From NCBI RefSeq assembly GCF_001667185.1, contig NZ_LZIC01000131.1, positions 1-64,000 of the forward strand: DNA of 64,000 bases. The letters run 5' to 3'. Below the pieces are notes generated by a model. The model did not search any database. It was not told the DNA's origin and saw nothing but the letters and a program-made list of their open reading frames with translations. The DNA is from Mycobacterium sp. 852002-50816_SCH5313054-b (lineage in GTDB: Bacteria; Actinomycetota; Actinomycetes; Mycobacteriales; Mycobacteriaceae). Of the stretch, positions 43,110 to 51,563 are shown piece after piece. Each line of letters begins with the position of its first letter. The stretch's first letter is position 1. The translations under genes and the position numbers were made by a program.

Positions 43110-45761
43110 CTAACCGATCAGCCCGTGGGTGCCTCGGTTGCCGTACAGCCGGCCGCCGGTACCACCGCTGCCGCCGATGCCTACGTTGCCAGTCCCGGGG
43201 GCGGCGCCGCCGTTGCCGCCATTGCCGCCATTGCCGATCTGCCCGACGACGTTCCCGCCGTTACCGCCGGTACCGCCGTTACCAGTCAAATTCCCGCCGC
43301 TGCCGCCGGTGCCGCCGTTGCCGGCATTGCCGATCAGTCCGACGGCGGCACCGCCATTACCGCCATTGCCGCCCGAGCCGCTCGCCACGCCATTGCTGCC
43401 GTTCCCACCGGAGCCGCCGTTGCCGTACAGCCGTCCTCCGGCGCCGCCGTCACCACCCTGGGCGCCGGTGCCGAACACGGGCGTTCCGCCGTTGCCGCCG
43501 GCGCCCCCGCTGCCGAACATGCCCGCGTTCCCGCCGGCACCGCCGGCCTGGGCGCTCCCGCCATTGCCGCCGTTACCCCCGTCACCCCGCAGGTAGCCGC
43601 CGTTCCCGCCGGCCCCGGCGGCGCCGCCGGGGCCGGTGCCGCCGCTGGCGATGCCGCCGCTGCCACCGCTGCCGCCGTTGCCGTACATGCCAGCGTCGCC
43701 GCCGGTGGCACCGGCCCCGCCGCGGGCTCCGCCGTTACCGCCGTTGCCGCCGGCGCCGCCATCGCCGTGCAGCAGCCCGCCAGTGCCCGCCGCGCCGCCG
43801 GCCGCGCCGACCCCGTTAAAACCGGCATTGCCGCCCCTGCCGCCACTGCCGCCATTGCCCCACAGTCCAGCGTTGCCGCCCGCACCGCCGACGGCGCCCG
43901 GGGCGGTGGCGGCGTCACCGCCGTTGCCGCCCGCACCGCCATTACCCCACAAGGCCCCGCCATGACCACCATTGCCGCCGGGCTCACCGGGCCCACCGAG
44001 CCCGCCGGTGCCGCCGGCGCCGAAAAGCCCGGCAGCCCCCCCACCGCCGCCGGCCTCGCCGGCCCCGCCGGAGCCGCCGCTTCCGCCGTTGCCGAACAGC
44101 AGCCCCCCGCTGCCGCCCGCCTGGCCCGTGCCGTTGCTCGCGTTACCGCCGTTGCCGCCGAGCTGTGCGTTGCCGCCCCTACCGCCGGTTCCCGCGGTGA
44201 CGGTCCCGGCGCCACCCGTGTCGCCGCCGTTACCGCCGCTGCCGAAGAGACCCGCATTGCCGCCGTTACCGCCGCTGCCGCCATTCATGCCGGCACCGCC
44301 GGCGCCGCCGTTGCCGAGCAGCCCCACGGCATTGCCGCCGTTACCGCCGATGCCGGTTCCGCCGTTCAAAGGGACACCGGCGTCGCCGCCGCGGCCGCCG
44401 TCGCCATACACCAGTCCTCCCGTACCGCCAGCGCCTCCGGTGCCGCCGTTGTTATTGCCCCCGAAACCGCCCGCGCCGGGCCCGCCCGTGCCGCCGGCCC
44501 CGCCGTGACCGAACAGACCCATGGCATTGCCGCCGTTACCGCCGTTACCGCCGTTGACGACACCTCCCTGGAGGCCCACGCCGCCGTGGCCGCCGATACC
44601 GCCGTTACCGGCCACGATCCCGCCATTGCCGCCCGCCCCGCCGGCCTGTTGCACGAACGCGGCGCCACCGGCACCGCCGTTGCCGATCAGCCAGGCGTGC
44701 CCACCGTTACCGGGGGCGAGAGCCTGGCCGATGGACTGGCCACCGTCGCCGCCGTTGCCATACAGGAACCCGCCATTCGCGCCGGCTTGACCACTGCCGC
44801 CGGTGCCGCCGTTGCCGACCAATAGTCCCGCGTGGCCGGCGGCGCCGCCCAGAACATTCCCGCCGACGGCCATCCCGCCCCTGCCGCCATTGCCGAACAG
44901 CTGGGCGTTGCCGCCGGCTCCGGCCGCGCCGGACGTCGCCACCGTGCCGCCGATACCACCGTCGCCGCCGTTACCGGCGTTGCCGTACCACAGCCCGCCA
45001 TTCGCGCCGGGCCGGCCGGCGCCACCGGCGCCGGTACCACTGCCGCCGTCGCCGCCGTTACCGCCGGCGCCACCGAAGAACCCCGCGGCACCCGCGGCGC
45101 CGCCGCTACCGCCGTTCCCGCCTCCGATGCCGAAGCCGTTGCCCCCGGTGCCGCCGTTGCCACCACCACCACCGAACAGCCCACCGGCAGCGCCATTCCC
45201 GCCGGCGCCGCCGGCGCCGCCGGCCGCGGAATTGTTCGCGCCGGCCCCGCCGCTGCCGCCGTGACCCCACAGCAGCCCGGCCGCCCCGCCGTTGCCGCCG
45301 GGCCCGCCCGTGGCGGCCACGCCGGATCCGCCGTTGCCGCCGTTGCCGATCAGGATCCCGGCGGCCCCGCCGTTTAACCCGCTGCCGGCGGGTGCGTCGG
45401 CGCCATTGCCGATCAACGGGCGTCCCACCAGCGCCTCGGTGGGAGCGTTAATCAGGTTCAGCGCGGCCTGCAGGGGACTCGCGTTGGCCGCCTCGGCGGC
45501 CGCATACGAGCTCGCGGCGCCATTCACCGCCTGCGCAAACTGCTCGTGAAACGCCGCCGCCTGGGCGCTGACCGCCTGGTAGACCAGCGCGTGTTCCCCA
45601 AACAGCGACGCAATCGCCGCCGACACCTCGTCCGCAGCCGCCGCCAACAACCCAGTTGTCGGGGCCGCCGCCGCCACGTTGGCCGCGCGGACCGCCGAAC
45701 CAATATTCGCCAAATCCATTGCCGCCGCAGCCAATTCCGGATCCGCGCTCACAAGCAACAT
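43110..45761 (-). CDS. PE_PGRS protein
   Basis: This 883-residue protein begins with a PE domain of about 95 residues (MLLVSADPELAAAAMDLANIGSAV...) and a short linker with the PGRS-junction motif (LINAPTEALVGRPLIGNGADA). The remaining 750 or so residues are Gly-Gly-X repeats dominated by GGNGG and GGAGG. The tail GGRLYGNRGTHGLIG ends it without a separate C-terminal domain. Surface-exposed, type VII exported, by family. The DNA is strongly repetitive and may be miscounted in assemblies. It sits between the ppgS operon and galE, where I recall Rv3633 in M. tuberculosis. Confidence 0.95.
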   Translation of the reverse strand: MLLVSADPELAAAAMDLANIGSAVRAANVAAAAPTTGLLAAAADEVSAAIASLFGEHALVYQAVSAQAAAFHEQFAQAVNGAASSYAAAEAANASPLQAALNLINAPTEALVGRPLIGNGADAPAGSGLNGGAAGILIGNGGNGGSGVAATGGPGGNGGAAGLLWGHGGSGGAGANNSAAGGAGGAGGNGAAGGLFGGGGGNGGTGGNGFGIGGGNGGSGGAAGAAGFFGGAGGNGGDGGSGTGAGGAGRPGANGGLWYGNAGNGGDGGIGGTVATSGAAGAGGNAQLFGNGGRGGMAVGGNVLGGAAGHAGLLVGNGGTGGSGQAGANGGFLYGNGGDGGQSIGQALAPGNGGHAWLIGNGGAGGAAFVQQAGGAGGNGGIVAGNGGIGGHGGVGLQGGVVNGGNGGNGGNAMGLFGHGGAGGTGGPGAGGFGGNNNGGTGGAGGTGGLVYGDGGRGGDAGVPLNGGTGIGGNGGNAVGLLGNGGAGGAGMNGGSGGNGGNAGLFGSGGNGGDTGGAGTVTAGTGGRGGNAQLGGNGGNASNGTGQAGGSGGLLFGNGGSGGSGGAGEAGGGGGAAGLFGAGGTGGLGGPGEPGGNGGHGGALWGNGGAGGNGGDAATAPGAVGGAGGNAGLWGNGGSGGRGGNAGFNGVGAAGGAAGTGGLLHGDGGAGGNGGNGGARGGAGATGGDAGMYGNGGSGGSGGIASGGTGPGGAAGAGGNGGYLRGDGGNGGNGGSAQAGGAGGNAGMFGSGGAGGNGGTPVFGTGAQGGDGGAGGRLYGNGGSGGNGSNGVASGSGGNGGNGGAAVGLIGNAGNGGTGGSGGNLTGNGGTGGNGGNVVGQIGNGGNGGNGGAAPGTGNVGIGGSGGTGGRLYGNRGTHGLIG

Positions 45762-46031
45762 GACGATCCTCCACCCTGGGATACCTCAGCCATAGCCAGA
45801 GCCGCTAGCACAGGCCAATGGTATAGCGGTCCCCGATCCAGGTCGCCAGTTCCGCCAGTTTGTCGGGCCAACAATTGATCGGACATTTCGCGATCGGCGC
45901 TGTCACTCCACCAGCGTGACGCTGTTGCGGGGCAAGGCTTTAGACCGGACACAACCCGAACAGCCGTCGAACGTGTAACCAGGGCGGAAAATCCGCCGGA
46001 TTTTCGCCGTCAGTGCACGCTCGGCGGAGGG

Positions 46032-46976
46032 TCAAACGGTGTGGGCGTTGCGGAAGTACTCCACCGTGCGGCGCACGCCCTCGTCGAGCTGAATTTGCGG
46101 GCGCCAGCCCAAAACCTCTGCGGCCAGGCCGATGTCGAGGCACGACCGCTTCAGGTCACCCAGGCGATCCGGATGAAAGTCCGGGTCGTCTGGCCCCCCG
46201 ACGGCCGCGGCCACCGCCGAATGCAGTTGGCGGTCCGATGTTTCTATTCCGGTGCCGACGTTGAAGCGCAGCCCAGCGCCCGCGTCGCCGGAGGCCTTCA
46301 CGAAGGCGTCCACCACGTCGTCGACGTACACGTAGTCGCGGGTCTTTCCGCCGTCGCCGAACACCTTGGTGGGCTTTCCCGACAGCAGCGCCTGGGCGAA
46401 GATCGCCACCACGCCCGCCTCGCCGTGCGGGTCCTGGCGGGGGCCGTACACGTTCGCGGGCGCAATGTGCGAGCAGTCCAGGCCGTACAGGTGGCGGAAC
46501 GTGTTCAGGTAGATCTCGCCGGCCACCTTGCCCGCGGCGTACGGCGACGCCGGGTCGGTGGGCACTGTCTCGGGGGTCGGGTACACCGGCGGCGTGCCAT
46601 AGATGGATCCCCCCGACGAGGTGTGCACGATCTTGCGCACCCCGGTCAGGCGGGCCGCCTCGGCCAGGCGGACGGTGCCGATGACGTTGACCGACGCGTC
46701 GAACTGGGGGTCGGCCACCGAGTGCCGCACGTCGATCTGGGCCGCGAGGTGGAACACCACCTCCGGGCGGTGCTCGTCCAGGATGGCGTGCAGGTCGGCG
46801 GTGACGATGTCGGCCTCGACGAAGACGTGGGCCGGGTTGTCGGCCAGGTGCTCGAGGTTGGTCGCGCGGCCGGTCGCGAAATTGTCCAGCCCCACCACCG
46901 TGTGACCGTCGGCCAGCAGGCGGTCGACTAGCGTCGACCCGATGAATCCGGCTCCCCCGGTGACCAGTGCGCGCAC
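46032..46976 (-). CDS. galE1: UDP-glucose 4-epimerase GalE1 (NAD-dependent epimerase)
   Basis: This 314-residue extended SDR has the cofactor loop GGAGFIGS, HLAAQIDVRHSV, the catalytic HTSSGGSIYG and YxxxK in SPYAAGKVAGE. It interconverts UDP-Glc and UDP-Gal and may also act on the HexNAc forms, feeding cell-wall galactan and the GalNAc donor of the neighbouring ppgS operon. The GTG at 46976 gives the same length as the M. tuberculosis enzyme. It is divergent from the membrane protein gene, with only 25 bp between the starts. Confidence 0.92.
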   Translation of the reverse strand: MRALVTGGAGFIGSTLVDRLLADGHTVVGLDNFATGRATNLEHLADNPAHVFVEADIVTADLHAILDEHRPEVVFHLAAQIDVRHSVADPQFDASVNVIGTVRLAEAARLTGVRKIVHTSSGGSIYGTPPVYPTPETVPTDPASPYAAGKVAGEIYLNTFRHLYGLDCSHIAPANVYGPRQDPHGEAGVVAIFAQALLSGKPTKVFGDGGKTRDYVYVDDVVDAFVKASGDAGAGLRFNVGTGIETSDRQLHSAVAAAVGGPDDPDFHPDRLGDLKRSCLDIGLAAEVLGWRPQIQLDEGVRRTVEYFRNAHTV

Positions 46977-47001
46977 CGGCCCACCATACAAGCGGGGGGT
47001 C

Positions 47002-48759
47002 ATGGCGGCAGCCGCCGCACTCATCGTCGCGCAGCTGGGGGTCCGCGCGGTGCTGGCCTGCCGGGGCTACTTCTACTGGGACGACCTGATTCTCATCGGG
47101 AAGGCCGGCACCGAGGGCCTGCTGTCTCCGTCGTACCTGTTCGACGACCACGACGCCCACGTGATGCCGGCCGCGTTCCTGGTCGCCGGCGCCATCACCC
47201 GGCTGGCCCCGCTGGAGTGGACGCTGCCGGCGATCAGCCTGGTGGTGTTGCAGCTGGTGGCCTCGCTGGCCCTGCTGCGCGCGCTGCACGTCGTCCTCGG
47301 CTGGCGCTGGGCGCTGCTGATCCCGTTGACGTTCGCGCTGTTCACGCCGCTGGGCGTGCCGGGTTTCGCGTGGTGGTCCGCGGCGCTGAATGGGCTGCCC
47401 ATGCTGGCGGCGCTGGCGTGGGTGACCGCCGACGCGATCCTGCTGGTCCGCACCGGGAACCAGCGCTACGCCCTGACCGGCGCGCTGGTGTATGTCGGCG
47501 GCCTGCTGTTCTTCGAGAAGGCCGGGGTGATTCCGTTCGTCGCGTTCGCGGTGGCCGCCCTGCTGTGCCACGTGTCCGGTGACGGGTCGGCGCTGGCGAC
47601 GGTGTGGCGGGGCGGCCAGCGGTTGTGGATCGCGGCGCTGGCGTTGACGGTCGCGTGGGTCGCGCTGTACCTGGCCGTGGTCAATCAGAAGCGGTGGAGT
47701 TCCGACCTGGCGATGACGGGGGATCTGCTGTGGCGATCGGTCACCCACGGCATCGTGCCGGGGCTGGCCGGCGGGCCGTGGCACTGGGACCGGTGGGCCC
47801 CGGCCTCGCCATGGGCCACGCCCCCGCCGTCGGTGATGGCGCTCGGCTGGCTGGTGCTGATCGCGGCGGTTGGCCTGTCGCTGTGGCGCAAGCGCGGCAT
47901 CGGGCCGGTGTGGCTGACCGCGGCCGGTTACGCCGTCGCGTGTCAGGTGCCGATCTATCTGATGCGGTCGTCGAAGCAGACGGCGCTGGAGCTGGCGCAG
48001 ACGCTGCGCTATCTGCCGGATCTCGTCGTCGTGCTGGCCTTGCTCGCGGCCGTCGCATTGTGCGCTCCCAACCGGCCGGCCACGGCGCGTTGGCTGGACG
48101 CGTCCCCGAAACGGGCCGCGGCGACGGTGGGTTTGGCGGTGGCGTTCGTGGCGAGCAGCCTGTACTCGACGGCGACGTTCCTGACCAGCTGGCGGGACAA
48201 CCCCACACAGACGTACCTGCAAAACGCCCGGGCCGGTCTGGCCGCCGCCCGCGCTGCCTCGGACGCACCGCTGCTGGATCAGGAGGTCGACCCGCTGATC
48301 CTGCAGCGGGTGGCCGCACCGCAGAACCTGGCCAGCCACATGTTCGCGCTGCTGCGGGACAGACCCGAATTCGACTCCGCAACATCACAATTGCGAATGA
48401 TCGACAGCTCGGGCCGGCTGATCAACGCGCGCGTGACCTGGATCCGCACCATCGTGCCAGGGCCCATGCCGCAGTGCGGCTATTTCGCCCAGCCGGACAG
48501 GCCGGCGCGGCTGGTTCTCGACGGCCCGCTGCTGCCCGCCGATTGGACCGTCGAGCTCAATTACCTTGCCAACAGCGACGGTTCGATGACGCTGGCGCTG
48601 TCCGAGGGTCCCGACGTGAAGGTTCTGGTCCATCCGGGCCTGAACCGGGTCTTCGTGCGGCTGCCCGGCGCCGGGGATGCGCTCAACGTCCGGGCCAACA
48701 CGACCGCGCTGGCGTTGTGCCTCGCGGCGGGACCGGTCGGATTCGTCGCGCCGGCCTAG
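47002..48759 (+). CDS. Large polytopic membrane protein (Rv3635 type)
   Basis: This 585-residue protein has about ten transmembrane helices in the first 400 residues, with a YFYWDDLILIGKAGTEGLLSPSYLF loop after helix 1 carrying paired Asp, then a soluble C-terminal domain outside the membrane. The Asp-bearing first loop and helix pattern recall GT-C glycosyltransferases that use polyprenyl-phosphate sugars. That would suit its place beside galE and ppgS, but activity is not shown. The stop codon interlocks with that of the SnoaL-like gene (CTAG, 48756-48759). Confidence 0.8.
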   Translation: MAAAAALIVAQLGVRAVLACRGYFYWDDLILIGKAGTEGLLSPSYLFDDHDAHVMPAAFLVAGAITRLAPLEWTLPAISLVVLQLVASLALLRALHVVLGWRWALLIPLTFALFTPLGVPGFAWWSAALNGLPMLAALAWVTADAILLVRTGNQRYALTGALVYVGGLLFFEKAGVIPFVAFAVAALLCHVSGDGSALATVWRGGQRLWIAALALTVAWVALYLAVVNQKRWSSDLAMTGDLLWRSVTHGIVPGLAGGPWHWDRWAPASPWATPPPSVMALGWLVLIAAVGLSLWRKRGIGPVWLTAAGYAVACQVPIYLMRSSKQTALELAQTLRYLPDLVVVLALLAAVALCAPNRPATARWLDASPKRAAATVGLAVAFVASSLYSTATFLTSWRDNPTQTYLQNARAGLAAARAASDAPLLDQEVDPLILQRVAAPQNLASHMFALLRDRPEFDSATSQLRMIDSSGRLINARVTWIRTIVPGPMPQCGYFAQPDRPARLVLDGPLLPADWTVELNYLANSDGSMTLALSEGPDVKVLVHPGLNRVFVRLPGAGDALNVRANTTALALCLAAGPVGFVAPA

Positions 48760-49556
48760 CGCGCATCCCGGCTGAGGTCGGCCAGGGCCTGGGCGCGCGC
48801 GGTAACGGCGATCACGGAGGCGACGGCGCCGTCGGCGACGCGGGCGATCCCGGCGGCGTGCAGCGCTGCGGGCTTTCCGGCAAGTTGTTCGGAGCCGGCG
48901 CCCAATCCACCCCGGTAGGAGCCGTGGATCGTGACGTGGAACGGAACATCATCGCCAGCGGAAAAGAGGTCGTTGATCACCACACGGTCGGGATCGAGCA
49001 CCGCTTCGTAAGCGGCGCCGGTGCGTTCGTCGTCGATCTCATGCAGCGGGGCGTCGGCAAGGTCCCCTTTTTCCAGCCACCCGCGCACGGTTGCTTCGGC
49101 CTCGGGGTCGGCCGGCACCGCCTCGGTCGTCGTCCATGGATCGACGTGCGGCGGGATCAGCGGATGCGTTCGGCCGCTGCCGATTTGGGCCCGCATCGCG
49201 AAATAGTCCTGCTCGACGTAGTTTTCGGTCAGGCGGTTGCCGTTCCATTTGTAGAGACCGACGCCGCGCCAGCAGGTGAGCGCCCGCGATCCTCCCGCCG
49301 GCATGGCCGCATGTTCGCTGAAGTGCATGCACAGCCGGTCGCCGTTGAGCACGAACTCGTGCACGACGATGCCCAGACCCTGAGCGGCGTCGAAGATCTG
49401 CCGAACGGCCTCCGCGTACGTGGTGGACCGGACGAGCGTCAGGCCGTTGATGTGCACGACGTAATCGGGCTCCATGATCTCGGGGCAGACCGATTGGTCG
49501 TGCGAATTGGTGTAGTCGATGCAGTACCTGCGCATCAGCGCGACGAAAGGATGCAT
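48756..49556 (-). CDS. SnoaL/NTF2-like protein, probable partner of the Rieske oxygenase
   Basis: This 266-residue protein is built of two NTF2-like alpha+beta segments (MHPFVALMRRYCIDYTNSHDQ... with YVVHINGLTLVRSTTYAEAV, and a second from WLEKGDLADAPLHEIDDERTG). NTF2-like proteins serve as small subunits of ring-hydroxylating oxygenases, or as isomerases and cyclases. The ATG at 49556 lies 1 bp after the Rieske stop; a start at 49595 with a 38-nt overlap is possible. It is probably co-transcribed with the oxygenase. Confidence 0.7.
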   Translation of the reverse strand: MHPFVALMRRYCIDYTNSHDQSVCPEIMEPDYVVHINGLTLVRSTTYAEAVRQIFDAAQGLGIVVHEFVLNGDRLCMHFSEHAAMPAGGSRALTCWRGVGLYKWNGNRLTENYVEQDYFAMRAQIGSGRTHPLIPPHVDPWTTTEAVPADPEAEATVRGWLEKGDLADAPLHEIDDERTGAAYEAVLDPDRVVINDLFSAGDDVPFHVTIHGSYRGGLGAGSEQLAGKPAALHAAGIARVADGAVASVIAVTARAQALADLSRDAR

Positions 49557-49557
49557 G

Positions 49558-50778
49558 TCATTTCGCAGCGTTCGGGCCGAGAAGCTCTGGCACACGCAGG
49601 GATTCGGGGACGTTCTCGGCGCCTATGGCACGGTCGATCGCTTCGTGCAGGTAATAGATTCGCCGCTCGTGGTAGCCGAGCCGCAGCGACTCGAGGGCTC
49701 CCGCGTCGAGCGACCGCTGTACGCCGGGCAGGACGTTGAGATCTTCGAAGAGCACCTGGGACAAGACCGCGATGACGGCGTCGTGGGTCTCCCGGTTCGC
49801 GTCGGTGGCCAGCGACGAACACCAGTGGACGCAATACGTCGACGTGGCCGGGCCGGTCGGCCAATTCGTGATCAAGAAGACGAACCCCGTGCCGTTGAAC
49901 ACGATGCTCAGGTTCGGGAAGACGTGGTAGGAGAACGTGCCCCGGAATGGCAGATCACCGAGACCCGGAAACACGCACGGGAACGATGACAGCGACTCGC
50001 CGTCGATGCCGTCGCGATACGAGACGAGCATCCGGGAATGCCCGTTGCGCAACAGCTGTATGCCGGTCGCGGATTGCTGAAGCGCGCGGGCGGCCGAGGC
50101 GCGGTGCACGTAGTTGACGTGGTAGGTCTCGAGGTTGGCGTCGACCGGCAGCTTCCAGTTGACCGGGACGTCGCGCACCGTGCGGTTCACCAGGTGTAGT
50201 CGCCCGTCGAGCTCGGCGAAGTCGCTCAGATCCTCACCGACGGCGCCGAGAAACTCCGACAACGGCTGCGCGTCGGGGTCGAGGTTGACGAACACGAGGG
50301 GACCCCACGACTCGCAGCGCACCTCGGCCAGGCCGTGGCACTCGGGGTCCAGGCCGGAGAAGTTGGACCCCTCGGGGTAGCCCACCAGTTTTCCCTCGAG
50401 CGAGTACGTCCAGGCATGAAAAGGACACGTGAGCCGGCGGCCGGCGTTGCCCTGCGGCTCTTCGAGGAGCGCGGCCCCCCGATGCCGGCAGGTGTTGTAG
50501 AAGGCGCGAATGACGTTGTCCCGACCTCGGATCAGCATGACCGGCTTGTCGAGCTGCTCCAGCAAGACATAGTCGCCCGGGCTCCGGAGTTGATCGGCGT
50601 GCGCGACGAACAGCCACGAGCGCGAAAAGACCGCGGCGGCTTCGAGTTTTGCGAAGTCTGCTTCGAAATAGCGTCCGGCGGGCACGGGTGGGAGCACGGG
50701 GAAGTCCGGCGGATACGCCCGCCGATCCGCCTCGTCTTGCGCGTGCCGCTTGATCCCGTCCATCAGCTGGGAGCTCAT
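49558..50778 (-). CDS. Rieske-type ring-hydroxylating oxygenase alpha subunit
   Basis: This 406-residue oxygenase has a Rieske [2Fe-2S] domain with CRHRGAALLEE and CPFHAWTYSLEG. The mononuclear-iron domain shows NLETYHVNYVHRA (His ligands spaced as in the family). Substrates of relatives include aromatics, sterols and quaternary amines; here it is unknown. I prefer the ATG at 50778 over that at 50811 because a promoter and operator-like repeat cover the upstream ATG. No ferredoxin or reductase gene is nearby, so electrons must come from elsewhere. Confidence 0.87.
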   Translation of the reverse strand: MSSQLMDGIKRHAQDEADRRAYPPDFPVLPPVPAGRYFEADFAKLEAAAVFSRSWLFVAHADQLRSPGDYVLLEQLDKPVMLIRGRDNVIRAFYNTCRHRGAALLEEPQGNAGRRLTCPFHAWTYSLEGKLVGYPEGSNFSGLDPECHGLAEVRCESWGPLVFVNLDPDAQPLSEFLGAVGEDLSDFAELDGRLHLVNRTVRDVPVNWKLPVDANLETYHVNYVHRASAARALQQSATGIQLLRNGHSRMLVSYRDGIDGESLSSFPCVFPGLGDLPFRGTFSYHVFPNLSIVFNGTGFVFLITNWPTGPATSTYCVHWCSSLATDANRETHDAVIAVLSQVLFEDLNVLPGVQRSLDAGALESLRLGYHERRIYYLHEAIDRAIGAENVPESLRVPELLGPNAAK

Positions 50779-50790
50779 CGCCACCACCCG

Positions 50791-50818
50791 AGTATATGAA
50801 TGATCGCTCATTTATCAA
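50791..50818 (-). promoter_or_regulatory. Promoter with operator-like repeat in the spacer, Rieske operon
   Basis: On the minus strand TTGATA (50818-50813) and TATACT (50796-50791) are separated by 16 bp. The spacer contains an inverted repeat, ATGAATGA-tcgc-TCATTTAT on the plus strand, with one mismatch. Binding of the divergently encoded TetR here would block the promoter. The ATG at 50778 lies 12 nt after the -10 box. Confidence 0.6.
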
Positions 50819-50843
50819 GACATCAGGTCTTCTTCGCGCAAGA

Positions 50844-51458
50844 ATGGCGAGCATGCCGAGCAAGCAGGAGGCGCCCGCGCGCCGGCCGCGGGGCCGGCCG
50901 CCGAACTCGGACGGTCAGCTCACCGCCCAGCGACTCCTTGACGCCGCGGCGGCGGTCTGCGTCGAGAGGGGCGTCGAAGGCAGCACGTTGCCGCGGATCG
51001 CGGAGCGCGCGGGCCTATCGCCGACCGCCGTGTACAACCACTTTCACAGCCGGGAGGAGTTGCTGTACGCGGCGGCGGTGCGTGCCCTCGACCAGATCAC
51101 CGCGGCCGCGCTGCGGGCCGGACGCGGCGCCGGGACCCTGCAAGCCATCGCGATGGCCTACCTGCGGCCGGAGATGACACAACACCGACGCCTGATCGCC
51201 GAATTGCACCTGGCCAGCCGGCGCGACGAGCGATTGGCGGCGTTGATCGCGCAGTGGCACCAGGAGTACGCCGACCGGTTCGTGGGAGCCCTGGCGGGGA
51301 GCGATGCCAACCCGAAAGCCACGACGAAAGTCGTGTTCCTGCTATTGCTCGGGCTTTGTCACTTCGACGACCTGTCGGCGCTCAGGGCGTCGCGCGCCGC
51401 GGTGGCCGAGCGGGTCGAGCGCCTCATCGAGGTGCTGTTACCGGGACGAGCCACCTAG
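50844..51458 (+). CDS. TetR-family regulator
   Basis: This is a 204-residue regulator. A basic N-terminus (ARRPRGRPPNSDGQL) precedes the TetR HTH (RLLDAAAAVCVERGVEGSTLPRIAERAGLSPTAVYNHFHSREELLYAA). The C-terminal ligand domain is unassigned (TetR_C type, Ala/Leu-rich). It is divergent from the Rieske gene and probably represses it. Two ATGs, 50844 and 50853, are close; an ATG at 50796 would overlap the Rieske promoter. The last 10 nt overlap the 3' end of the tRNA gene on the other strand. Confidence 0.85.
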   Translation: MASMPSKQEAPARRPRGRPPNSDGQLTAQRLLDAAAAVCVERGVEGSTLPRIAERAGLSPTAVYNHFHSREELLYAAAVRALDQITAAALRAGRGAGTLQAIAMAYLRPEMTQHRRLIAELHLASRRDERLAALIAQWHQEYADRFVGALAGSDANPKATTKVVFLLLLGLCHFDDLSALRASRAAVAERVERLIEVLLPGRAT

Positions 51459-51521
51459 GAGAATCGAACTCCTGACCTGCTCATTACGAGTGAGCCGCTC
51501 TACCGACTGAGCTAAGGTGGC
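51449..51521 (-). tRNA. tRNA-Thr (anticodon CGT)
   Basis: This is a 73-nt cloverleaf on the minus strand. The acceptor stem is GCCACCT/AGGTGGC, the D arm GCTCAGTCGGTAGAGC, the anticodon loop CTCGTAA with CGT at 51488-51486, and the T loop GTTCGAT. The 3' CCA is not encoded. It stands between the accessory Rieske/TetR cassette and holB. Confidence 0.95.
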
Positions 51522-51563
51522 GTGCCCTGTCGGGCGGCACGAGTCTACGGCAGGCGGGCCGAG

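Noticed and set aside
43098..44825. 575-codon Ala/Val/Thr-rich frame opposite the PE_PGRS gene
   Set aside because: Generated by the GGX repeats read in antisense; it has no domain of its own.
43110..45500. Repetitive DNA considered as CRISPR or satellite
   Set aside because: The repeats are codon-based Gly-Gly-X units in an open frame with a PE domain.
46156..48339. 727-codon open frame antisense to Rv3635 and galE
   Set aside because: Gln/Arg-rich shadow spanning two well-supported genes.
48756..51521. Complete genomic island with integrase
   Set aside because: No integrase, transposase or direct repeat is visible; only the cassette position suggests transfer.
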